Shown here: positions 1 through 5,750 of the stretch, in pieces
Layout of the letters: the number at the start of each line of letters is the position of its first letter
Numbering within the stretch: the first letter of the stretch is position 1
NCBI GenBank assembly: GCA_002385265.1
Contig: DGDD01000260.1
Location: forward strand, 1 to 14,404
Length of the DNA stretch: 14,404 bases
Source of the DNA: Chitinophagaceae bacterium UBA3961
GTDB taxonomy: Bacteria; Bacteroidota; Bacteroidia; Chitinophagales; Chitinophagaceae
Direction of reading: 5' to 3'
The notes under the pieces: model-generated
Databases searched by the model: none
What the model saw: the letters and a program-made list of their open reading frames with translations, nothing else
What the model was told of the DNA's origin: nothing
Made by a program: the position numbers and the translations under genes

Positions 1-271
1 CGTCGTACATCGTTAACACAATGATTTTAAGATCGTCGTATTCTTTTCTCAAGATACCAATGGCGTTGATTCCATCTACCTCCGGCATCCTGATATCCAT
101 TAACAATACATCGGGTTTCTTCAACTGCATTTTATGCATCAGATCCTTTCCATCTTCGGCCTCCCATAACAATTTCAAGTACTCTTTTCCTTTGAGCGCC
201 ATTTTTATTCCATCGCGAAAAATCTTATGATCATCGGCAAGGGCTACTTTTATCACCATTTCTGTACTCAT
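1..271 (-). CDS. NarL/FixJ-family response regulator, receiver domain (cut by window edge)
   Basis: This is the first ~90 residues of a response regulator; the rest lies left of the window. From the ATG at 271 the receiver domain begins with VIKVALADDHKIFRDG, giving the acidic pair Asp13/Asp14. The likely phospho-acceptor is Asp59 in LLMDIRMPEVDG, and IIVLTMYD follows, where the switch Thr lies. A second in-frame ATG at 259 (Met5) is equally usable. The receiver closely resembles that of the regulator at 2973-3635 (shared ADDHKIFR, LMD-RMP and LTM motifs), so the two are paralogues, and a C-terminal LuxR/NarL-type helix-turn-helix is expected but not visible. By family, it would be phosphorylated by a histidine kinase and act as a transcription factor. 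A dyad TTCGTA-N4-TACGAA sits 56 bases upstream of the start and may be its own operator (inference). Confidence 0.9.
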   Translation of the reverse strand, partial: MSTEMVIKVALADDHKIFRDGIKMALKGKEYLKLLWEAEDGKDLMHKMQLKKPDVLLMDIRMPEVDGINAIGILRKEYDDLKIIVLTMYD

Positions 272-326
272 ATTGCAGCGGTTCTTTTATAGGTTTGATA
301 ATCCTTCGTTTTTTTTCGAGTTTGAA

Positions 327-342
327 TTCGTAGTTATACGAA
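327..342. promoter_or_regulatory. Isolated 16-bp dyad TTCGTA-gtta-TACGAA
   Basis: This is a perfect inverted repeat with 6-base arms (327-332 and 337-342) and a 4-base spacer. It lies 56 bases upstream of the minus-strand response regulator start at 271. The core GTA-N4-TAC is the same as in the array at 706-809, so the same regulator may bind both. A NarL-type dimer is a natural candidate, but there is no direct evidence for the binding protein. Confidence 0.55.
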
Positions 343-399
343 ATTGCTTTCTTAATTCCCTATCTACAAAATCGAGCAAATGCGCTCTTGTTCTTATTT

Positions 400-588
400 T
401 CAACAACCGGTACTTTTGTCTAGAAGTTGATTGATGTAGGTATGCAACCTCTCCAAATCATCCAATGTCCTGAATACCGTCCAGTAAAAAGTTTCCAAAA
501 ATCCTAAGAAAGACCATCAGAGAGATCCACTATCAGTCAACTTCTTCTTCCCCGTTTTGAAATCCTTGTACTTCAAATTATAGGCCAT
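400..588 (-). pseudogene. Possible small gene interrupted by an in-frame TGA
   Basis: On the minus strand an ATG at 588 opens a 63-codon frame: 23 residues starting MAYNLKYKDFKTGKKK, a TGA at 519-517, then 38 more codons to a TGA at 402-400. The second half contains a hydrophobic aromatic stretch (WSFLGFLETFYWTVF) followed by a charged helix-like stretch (RTLDDLERLHTYINQLLDK). Both halves read like protein and share one frame, so a single nonsense change in a small membrane-anchored protein is possible. I recognise no family, and two short chance ORFs in AT-rich DNA would look much the same. The weak dyad at 592-603 lies just upstream of its start. Confidence 0.25.
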
Positions 589-705
589 TAACGTGTTTTT
601 ACTCGAAAAATTGCCTTTTTCCGTATTTCCTCCAAATTCCAACTACCCGGCTTTTTCAGGTTTATTCACACTTGTGCATAAACTTCAAAAAATCGTAGTT
701 TTTCA

Positions 706-809
706 TCGTAAGTCTACGAATATTTCACCGTATTTTTACTAATTTTTTAGCGTACAACTACGTATTTTTACCTAGTAGGTTTACGATAAAAATCACCGAA
801 AAGCTACGT
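706..809. promoter_or_regulatory. Phased array of five GTA-N4-TAC dyads (22-23 bp period)
   Basis: Five 14-base dyads follow one another: TCGTA-agtc-TACGA (706-719), CCGTA-tttt-TACTA (728-741), GCGTA-caac-TACGT (750-763), TAGTA-ggtt-TACGA (773-786) and CCGAA-aagc-TACGT (796-809). Their centres are 22, 22, 23 and 23 bases apart, about two helical turns, so all sites face the same side of the DNA. The core GTA-N4-TAC is exact in the first four, and the fifth has GAA. A weaker pair, TTCGTC-N5-TACG, follows at 821-835. The spacers and linkers differ, so this is not a simple recent tandem duplication. The array ends about 125 bases before the small gene at 933 and lies between two NarL-type regulator systems. 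The likeliest role is an operator for cooperative binding of a dimeric regulator. Confidence 0.7.
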
Positions 810-867
810 CTGATCTAAGTTTCGTCCAAATTACGCCTTTTTATCAAGGTTTTAGGTATTGTCCAGA

Positions 868-877
868 TTTTTTTTTT
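868..877 (+). repeat. Run of ten T
   Basis: A homopolymer T10 lies between the dyad array and the start codon at 933, inside the probable promoter or leader of the small gene. Runs of this length can vary by slippage and alter promoter spacing. No role is shown here. Confidence 0.6.
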
Positions 878-932
878 GGTGGTCTTTTACTCTGAATTCG
901 GTGCTAAAAACCTCTTCAAAAAAGAATTTTAT

Positions 933-1316
933 ATGACACAGACTACCATTAAAACCCAAAACATTGCTGCAATTGGTGAAGAAATTGGTTTGGATTTAGG
1001 TAAGCAAATGGTTAAGGCTTATCAAGACGCTAATCCTACCGACGTAAGCGCTTATTTGATCGGAAGAAACATCCTCGAGCAAATTTTGGCTCAACCCGGT
1101 TGCGTAGGCATCCGTTTCTACAACGCTTATAACGAGCTAGGTCAAAAAACCCTCGTTTATGTTGGTGTAGACGCCAACGAATCTGCTATCATCACAGTTA
1201 CTTCTGTAACCACTACAGGTGAATTCGAAACAACAAAAGGTATTGTTGCTGATAGAATCCGCCCAATTAGAACAGAAGGTATCGATGCTGATGATTGGGG
1301 AGTAACCAACGACTAA
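933..1316 (+). CDS. Small soluble protein of unknown function (127 aa)
   Basis: I do not recognise a characterised family. The start is set at ATG 933, preceded by the A-rich stretch AAAAAAGAATTTTAT that is usual for Bacteroidota. A longer reading from TTG at 876 would begin inside the T10 run and is unlikely. The protein has no signal peptide or membrane segment and is acidic at its C-terminus (IDADDWGVTND). Notable parts are a helix-like N-terminal half (GEEIGLDLGKQMVKAYQDANP), a central segment ILAQPGCVGIRFYNAYNELG with one Cys at residue 57, a strand LVYVGVDA, and a Thr-rich stretch near residues 88-102. It lies directly downstream of the dyad array and upstream of a membrane protein/kinase/regulator set. 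It may be the main output of the array or an accessory of the sensor, but both are inference. Confidence 0.85.
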   Translation: MTQTTIKTQNIAAIGEEIGLDLGKQMVKAYQDANPTDVSAYLIGRNILEQILAQPGCVGIRFYNAYNELGQKTLVYVGVDANESAIITVTSVTTTGEFETTKGIVADRIRPIRTEGIDADDWGVTND

Positions 1317-1325
1317 TATTTGATT

Positions 1326-1372
1326 ATTTATTCGTAAATGCCTATTTTCGAATAAATTAGGTCAAATAGGCA
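1326..1372 (+). other. Two interlocked 9-bp inverted repeats (pseudoknot or alternative hairpins)
   Basis: Arm A ATTTATTCG (1326-1334) pairs perfectly with A' CGAATAAAT (1349-1357). Arm B TGCCTATTT (1339-1347) pairs perfectly with B' AAATAGGCA (1364-1372). The order A-B-A'-B' is that of an H-type pseudoknot, with connecting stretches of 4, 1 and 6 bases. If the stems exclude each other it is a two-state switch. It starts ten bases after the stop of the small gene and ends just before the membrane protein. There is no T tract after either stem, so it is not a standard terminator. Likely roles are 3'-end protection, attenuation or control of translation of the next gene. Confidence 0.6.
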
Positions 1373-1413
1373 AGACACTGGTTTATATTACTCTTTTAAG
1401 TCATTTAATACCA

Positions 1414-2052
1414 ATGTTGACTTACATTGTTCTACAAAAAGGACAAAGTAGGTCGACATTGGTAATTTTTATTTACGCCTTACTGTCTTTAATTTCCGAC
1501 ACGCTAATTCTCTTTGTTTTCGGAAAAATGCCAATTGAAAGATTAAATTTCTTTTTAAACATTGATTTCAGCGTTTTCACAGTAGTAGAATTTACTTGTT
1601 TCTGCTTATTATTTTCTTATGTACTAAGTAATAAACAAGCAGTTAGATTTTCGAATATCGTCATCTATGTTTTTGCGCCATTGTCTCTCCTCAATTATAT
1701 TCTTATTTATTCAAACGGGGGAAAAATGGACACTATTCCCGTGGTTTTTCAGGCGATTGTTGGGATGTCCTTATCAATCTACTTTTTCTTGGAACAAATG
1801 AGAAACCCTAAGACTCTATTCATCTACTCTACACCTGCCTTTTGGAGTGTGACAAGCATTTTAATATATCTGTCTGGTACTTTTTTCGTTTTTTTGCTTT
1901 CCTCAAATATTTCTCAAGAAGAACTAGATATGTATTGGCCGATCAACTATTTTTTCAATATCCTGAAAAATTTATTGTTCGGTGTAGCCGTTTATTTACA
2001 AGCCCGAGGCACCAAAGAAGAAGAAATTCCGTTTAACCAAAACCTAACTTAA
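1414..2052 (+). CDS. Multi-pass membrane protein upstream of a histidine kinase (start uncertain)
   Basis: From ATG 1414 the product is 212 residues with hydrophobic segments at about 15-36, 51-71, 80-99, 107-126, 140-162 and 178-195, and a charged tail KEEEIPFNQN. Reading upstream in the same frame (open from 1324) adds IGKTLVYITLLSHLIP, which joins MLTYIVL to complete a first helix and gives seven helices, like the protein at 3685-4350. No ATG, GTG or TTG exists in that upstream stretch; CTG 1378 and ATT 1387 are possible rare starts. The gene lies 19 bases before the histidine kinase, so the two are probably translated from one transcript. It may be the membrane sensing partner of the kinase, which has little sensor of its own (inference). 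No enzyme motif is visible. Confidence 0.8.
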   Translation: MLTYIVLQKGQSRSTLVIFIYALLSLISDTLILFVFGKMPIERLNFFLNIDFSVFTVVEFTCFCLLFSYVLSNKQAVRFSNIVIYVFAPLSLLNYILIYSNGGKMDTIPVVFQAIVGMSLSIYFFLEQMRNPKTLFIYSTPAFWSVTSILIYLSGTFFVFLLSSNISQEELDMYWPINYFFNILKNLLFGVAVYLQARGTKEEEIPFNQNLT

Positions 2053-2071
2053 ACCCGTAAGCACCCTAAAC

Positions 2072-2908
2072 ATGTACTTTTTACAAACCGGTACAACAAG
2101 CTCCACCTCGCTGGTACTCCTTTTCGGTACAGTGGGGATGCTCGTGCTCACAATCGGACTCATCGTTTTCATCATCTTCCACCAGCGGAAAGTCATTCGC
2201 TATCAGCTCCAACTCCAAAAAATGGAGCAAGATCAGCAAAAAATGTTCCTCAATGCCTCTATCCGCCTCCAGGAAGAAGAACGCCAACGCCTCGCAGCCG
2301 ATCTGCACGACGACGCCGGTCCGCTGCTGGCTACCGCCCGACTCTACCTGAACGAAAACCTGGTAAACCTCGACAAAACAACCCAGCTCCAAAATATTTA
2401 CAATGCCAAGCAGATCATCGATGATACCATCCAACTGATCCGCAATATCTCCCATAGCTTGATGCCCCCCACCCTCAAAAACTTCGGTTTAGAGAGTGCC
2501 GTGAACGACCTGTTCCAAAAAATCAGCGCCTCCGGCAGCATGAACGCCAGTTGCAGATTCCACGATTACCGTACCCGCATGGACCCCGAAGACGAATTAA
2601 TTGTGTTCCGTGTAATCCAAGAATTGATCAACAATATCCTGAAACACAGTAATTCCAGCTTTATCCACCTTACCCAAAACATTAGCGGTGACAAGCTTTA
2701 CGTAAGAATGCACCACGATGGAAAAGGCCTTACACAAGAAGATTTCGACCGATTGAACAAAAGCGCAAATGGGTTAGGACTTAAAAACATTCAAAGCCGA
2801 CTCAAACTTTTACACGGGAAAATCTTTTTCGAAAAAGATGCTTCTCAAACCTATTATAAAGTGACCATTGAAGTACCAAGAATAGAAGACGGAATACCGG
2901 CAAAATAA
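2072..2908 (+). CDS. Sensor histidine kinase, HisKA_3 / HATPase_c type (278 aa)
   Basis: The short N-terminus is followed by one membrane helix (about residues 12-37), then a coiled-coil-like stretch rich in Gln/Glu/Lys (38-72). The HisKA_3 dimerisation box has the phospho-acceptor His79 in RLAADLHDDAGPLL. The ATPase domain carries the N-box ELINNILKH (184-192), the G1-like DGKGL (216-220) and the G2 GLGLKNI (234-240). There is no extracellular or PAS sensor domain, so sensing probably comes through the helix or a partner such as the membrane protein just upstream. The position that in many HisKA_3 kinases is Gln (HDxxxQ, needed for phosphatase activity) is Pro84 here. The partner is almost certainly the response regulator starting at 2973. 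Confidence 0.95.
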   Translation: MYFLQTGTTSSTSLVLLFGTVGMLVLTIGLIVFIIFHQRKVIRYQLQLQKMEQDQQKMFLNASIRLQEEERQRLAADLHDDAGPLLATARLYLNENLVNLDKTTQLQNIYNAKQIIDDTIQLIRNISHSLMPPTLKNFGLESAVNDLFQKISASGSMNASCRFHDYRTRMDPEDELIVFRVIQELINNILKHSNSSFIHLTQNISGDKLYVRMHHDGKGLTQEDFDRLNKSANGLGLKNIQSRLKLLHGKIFFEKDASQTYYKVTIEVPRIEDGIPAK

Positions 2909-2928
2909 ATTGACAGTTCCTGTCAATT
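2908..2928 (+). other. Perfect 9-bp hairpin between kinase and regulator genes
   Basis: AATTGACAG (2908-2916), loop TTC, then CTGTCAATT (2920-2928). The first base is the last base of the kinase stop codon. No T run follows, so it is not a classic terminator. It may stabilise the upstream mRNA, act as a partial attenuator that sets the kinase-to-regulator ratio, or be a protein-binding palindrome. Confidence 0.6.
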
Positions 2929-2972
2929 AACTAGTTGAGATTCAGTACTTTTATTTTCCAATATCGTTTACC

Positions 2973-3635
2973 ATGGGACCAATTAAAGTTGCTATCGCCG
3001 ACGACCACAAAATTTTCCGCAAGGGAGTAATCCTGTCGCTAAGACAGTACGCCAACTTGAAATTCATAATGGAAGCAGAGAACGGTCAAGAACTGATCGA
3101 CCAACTCGCAACCGCACCGGAAGAGGATAAACCGGAGGTAATTCTCATGGACTTACGCATGCCCGTTAAAGACGGTATAGAAACTACTAAGTTCGTTGCC
3201 AAACAATACCCCGATATTCATATCATTGCCCTCACCATGCATGAAGACGAGCGCTTCGTGAGCCACATGATGGAAATTGGCGCCAATGGATATTTGTTGA
3301 AAAGTGCTGACCCGGCAGAAATCAAAAAGGCCATCATGGAAGTAAAGGCCAAAGGCTATTACCTCAACAATTTCGTTAACCGAATCTTGTTGAAAAAATC
3401 GCACTCCCGTCAACGTACCGCACCTACCCTCACTACCGATACGGCCCTTTCCGATCGTGAAAGAGATGTAATGAAATACATTTGTATGGAATTCACAGCT
3501 CAAGAAATTGCCCAAAAATTGGATGTTAGCCCACGTACTGTGGAAGCCATCAAAGACCGCCTAATGGAACGCTTTGGGGCTAAAAACACCGCTGGATTGG
3601 TGTTCTACGTAGTGAAGAATAATCTGATCGATTAA
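2973..3635 (+). CDS. NarL/FixJ-family response regulator (220 aa)
   Basis: The N-terminal receiver domain (about 3-122) has the acidic pair Asp10/Asp11, phospho-acceptor Asp60 in ILMDLRMP, switch Thr88 in ALTMHED and Lys110 in YLLKSAD, so all phosphorylation residues are present. A basic linker (140-150) leads to a LuxR/GerE-type helix-turn-helix (about 158-216) with LSDRERDVMKYI, TAQEIAQKLDVSPRTVE and NTAGLVFYVVKN. The length is normal for the family. The start ATG follows 64 bases after the kinase stop, with a hairpin in the gap. By family it is phosphorylated by the kinase upstream and binds DNA as a dimer. The GTA-N4-TAC dyads at 706-809 are candidate targets, shared or contested with the paralogue at the left edge (inference). 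Confidence 0.96.
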   Translation: MGPIKVAIADDHKIFRKGVILSLRQYANLKFIMEAENGQELIDQLATAPEEDKPEVILMDLRMPVKDGIETTKFVAKQYPDIHIIALTMHEDERFVSHMMEIGANGYLLKSADPAEIKKAIMEVKAKGYYLNNFVNRILLKKSHSRQRTAPTLTTDTALSDRERDVMKYICMEFTAQEIAQKLDVSPRTVEAIKDRLMERFGAKNTAGLVFYVVKNNLID

Positions 3636-3684
3636 TAGTACCTTAGCGGCGCGTCCAACCCCTGAAGAACCGGTTTTGTTTTAT

Positions 3685-4350
3685 ATGACTGATACAACCG
3701 GTTTCATATCATTTCTCTTCGTTCATCTCATTGCGTCTCTATTGGCGGTATTTGCCGTTACGGGTTTGCTATTGCGTCAACCCAAGAAACCAATGAGTAC
3801 CTGGCTCTTTTTCGCCCTCTCACTTTATACCATCTTACTGCCCTTTTTTTTACTGGGATTTAAGCAGCAGTATAATTGGACATTAAATTCCACCAACACA
3901 CATTTCTATATTACCGGAGCATTTCTTACTGCTCTTACCTTACGCTTGCATTGGAACTTTAAAATAGCCGGCGCATTGTATCAAACCATACTTGCCATGG
4001 TGCTTTCTTTTTTTCTGACGCTCACTTGGGCTGCTCCGGAAAAATTGAACATTCCGGGAATTTACCTCATTGTTTCCGGACTTGTAATTGCAGGGGTTCT
4101 CATCACTTGGGCGAAAGCCATCAAGGAACGCTATTTCTTCCCCTTCCAACAATCTTGGTTTTGGATTTCAATGGGAGCACTTTGCCATCACTTGATGCTC
4201 TTGGTGTATGCTGCTTTGTATTTCAGCTATCCTAACTTTCCTCAAATACAAGAAAGCTTTACCTATGTAATAGGGCTGTCGTACTTATTACAATGGATCT
4301 TATTTGTGATTGGAGTTTGGAGCAAACCCGATACCAACGAATTGAATTAA
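3685..4350 (+). CDS. Seven-helix membrane protein of unknown function (221 aa)
   Basis: The start is ATG 3685; a TTG at 3676 is also in frame but less likely. Hydrophobic segments lie at about 8-30, 39-58, 72-90, 94-115, 124-143, 158-180 and 192-212, giving seven helices, with an Asn-containing loop around 64-72 and a hydrophilic tail SKPDTNELN. No enzyme motif is visible and I recognise no family. Size and helix layout resemble the membrane protein at 1414-2052, and the two flank the kinase-regulator pair, which suggests both are sensory or accessory parts of that system (inference). It follows the regulator by 49 bases on the same strand. Its stop codon overlaps the stop codon of the convergent CoA-transferase gene. 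Confidence 0.85.
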   Translation: MTDTTGFISFLFVHLIASLLAVFAVTGLLLRQPKKPMSTWLFFALSLYTILLPFFLLGFKQQYNWTLNSTNTHFYITGAFLTALTLRLHWNFKIAGALYQTILAMVLSFFLTLTWAAPEKLNIPGIYLIVSGLVIAGVLITWAKAIKERYFFPFQQSWFWISMGALCHHLMLLVYAALYFSYPNFPQIQESFTYVIGLSYLLQWILFVIGVWSKPDTNELN

Positions 4351-5012
4351 GCAAACCGCATCTCTGGAACTGTTGCAGGTACAGTTAACTTTCCCAATGT
4401 CTTTTCTTGAATGTATTCTATACTGATTCCGGGAGCCCTTTCAACCAATAGAAACCCGGCCCCATTGGGCAAAACATCCATTACCGCCAAATCCGACACA
4501 ATGCGCTTTACACAACGCACACCAGTAAGTGGCAAACTACAATTGGGGAGTAATTTTGAAGCTCCTGCCGGATTGGTATGCATCATCGCCACTATGATAT
4601 TTTTGGCACTGGCTACCAGATCCATGGCTCCGCCCATACCCTTTACCATCTTACCCGGAATTTTCCAATTGGCAATATCTCCGTTTTCTGAAACTTCCAT
4701 CGCGCCTAGTACCGTTAAATCTACCTTGCCTGCACGGATCATTCCAAAGCTTTCTGCACTATCAAAAAACACACCACCGGGTAATACCGTTACCGTTTCT
4801 TTTCCGGCGTTGATCAAATCAGGATCTACTTCCGATTCAACAGGATAGGGTCCCGTACCCAAAATCCCATTTTCACTTTGAAACACTACACTCATTCCGG
4901 TAGGAACATAATTCGCAACAAGAGTGGGAATACCAATACCTAAGTTCACATACATTCCATCTTTTAACTCTTGAGAAATCCGTTGTGCTATTTGAAATTT
5001 ATCGAGCGACAT
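4347..5012 (-). CDS. scoB: 3-oxoacid CoA-transferase subunit B
   Basis: This is the beta subunit of the family I CoA-transferase that moves CoA from succinyl-CoA to acetoacetate or a related 3-oxoacid, in ketone-body and fatty-acid breakdown in the cytoplasm. The start is taken at the ATG at 5012 (MSLDKFQIAQR); an upstream TTG at 5021 is in frame but unlikely. Family signatures are YVNLGIGIPTLVANY near the N-terminus and the catalytic glutamate in SENGILGTGP (Glu47 from this start), followed by PGGVFFDSAESF and GMGGAMDLV. The length of 221 residues is normal. It follows subunit A with a 22-base gap, so the pair is cotranscribed and should form a heterotetramer. The substrate specificity (succinyl- or acetyl-CoA, acetoacetate or butyrate) cannot be read from the sequence. 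Confidence 0.93.
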   Translation of the reverse strand: MSLDKFQIAQRISQELKDGMYVNLGIGIPTLVANYVPTGMSVVFQSENGILGTGPYPVESEVDPDLINAGKETVTVLPGGVFFDSAESFGMIRAGKVDLTVLGAMEVSENGDIANWKIPGKMVKGMGGAMDLVASAKNIIVAMMHTNPAGASKLLPNCSLPLTGVRCVKRIVSDLAVMDVLPNGAGFLLVERAPGISIEYIQEKTLGKLTVPATVPEMRFA

Positions 5013-5034
5013 ACCATTCAATTTGAAGTAAACA

Positions 5035-5727
5035 TTATTTTTTTACCGTTTTGCGCTCAATGCGCTTTTCATAAGGACCGCCTTTGAAAATGCGGTGAAC
5101 ATAAATCCCGGCCACATGAATTTGATCGGGATCGAGTTCTCCCGGCGCTACCAAATCTTCCACTTCAGCAATGGTGATGGTGCCAGCCTTTGCCATTGAG
5201 GTTGAAAAGTTGCGGGTCGATTTTCGAAACACAAGGTTGCCCATGGTATCACCTTTCCAGGCTTTTACGATCGCGAAATCGGCATGCAGCGCCATTTCCA
5301 TCAAATAATGTTTTCCATTGAACTCGCGTACTTCTTTGCCCTCAGCTATTTCTGTTCCATAGCCGGCAGGAGTAAAGAAAGCGGGGATACCCATTCCCGC
5401 CATTTGAATGCGGGTGGCAAGAGTTCCTTGCGGAATTAAATCTACTTCTAATTCACCGCTCAACAACTGACGCTCGAATTCAGCATTCTCACCCACATAT
5501 GAACTCATCATTTTTTTGATTTGCCGGGTTTGGAGGAGAAGACCCAATCCAAAATCGTCGACTCCGGCATTGTTGGAGATACAAGTCAAATTCTTTACGC
5601 CTTTCTCAACAAGTGCTGCAATACTAGTTTCCGGAATACCACAGAGACCAAAGCCTCCGAGCATCAAGGTATCGCCGTCTTTGATATCGGCGATGGCAGC
5701 AGCGGCGTTCAACACTACTTTATTCAT
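5035..5727 (-). CDS. scoA: 3-oxoacid CoA-transferase subunit A
   Basis: This is the alpha subunit partner of the downstream subunit B. The start is ATG 5727 ([19 protein letters not shown]); an in-frame TTG lies nine bases upstream. The glycine-rich CoA-binding motif [13 protein letters not shown] is near residue 25, then [54 protein letters not shown] and [12 protein letters not shown], with [12 protein letters not shown] close to the C-terminus. These match the family throughout, and the 230 residues are normal length. It begins 23 bases after the DUF4296 lipoprotein gene on the same strand, so it may be the tail of the coaBC operon, although the functions are not obviously linked. Confidence 0.94.
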   Translation of the reverse strand: MNKVVLNAAAAIADIKDGDTLMLGGFGLCGIPETSIAALVEKGVKNLTCISNNAGVDDFGLGLLLQTRQIKKMMSSYVGENAEFERQLLSGELEVDLIPQGTLATRIQMAGMGIPAFFTPAGYGTEIAEGKEVREFNGKHYLMEMALHADFAIVKAWKGDTMGNLVFRKSTRNFSTSMAKAGTITIAEVEDLVAPGELDPDQIHVAGIYVHRIFKGGPYEKRIERKTVKK

Positions 5728-5750
5728 AACAAGCAAGCTTTAATTCGTTT

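Larger units (their letters stand above)
272..932. other. 661-base intergenic region between a response regulator and a small unknown gene
   Basis: The region is AT-rich and has no ORF long enough to be a clear gene. It holds an isolated dyad at 327-342, a possible small minus-strand ORF broken by TGA at 400-588, a weak dyad (CGTG-tttt-TACT) at 592-603, a phased array of dyads at 706-809 and a run of ten T at 868-877. It separates divergently transcribed genes, so promoters for both sides should lie here. I could not find a convincing TTTG / TAnnTTTG promoter pair for either gene, which would fit activator-dependent promoters, but that is inference. Confidence 0.8.

Noticed and set aside
706..809. 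Regular spacing suggested a small CRISPR array
   Set aside because: The repeated part is only a 10-14 base dyad with variable arms and the linkers are about 8-9 bases, far from CRISPR repeat and spacer lengths; no cas gene is present.
876..932. TTG start for the small protein, giving 19 extra residues
   Set aside because: It begins inside the T10 run and lacks a ribosome-binding context; ATG 933 has the usual A-rich upstream stretch.
1310..1372. The pseudoknot as a frameshift signal joining the small protein to the membrane protein
   Set aside because: The membrane protein frame is closed by TGA at 1321-1323, after the small gene's stop at 1316, so the frames do not overlap and no slippery site is seen.
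2946..2953. TACTTTTA as a promoter for the second response regulator
   Set aside because: It resembles the -7 element but no -33 TTTG is found at 17-23 bases upstream.
3668..3703. Two AACCGGTT palindromes 28 bases apart around the start of the membrane protein gene
   Set aside because: Only two copies, one inside the coding region; too short to separate from chance.
4411..4848. 145-codon plus-strand ORF
   Set aside because: It lies antisense within the clearly conserved scoB gene and has no family features of its own.
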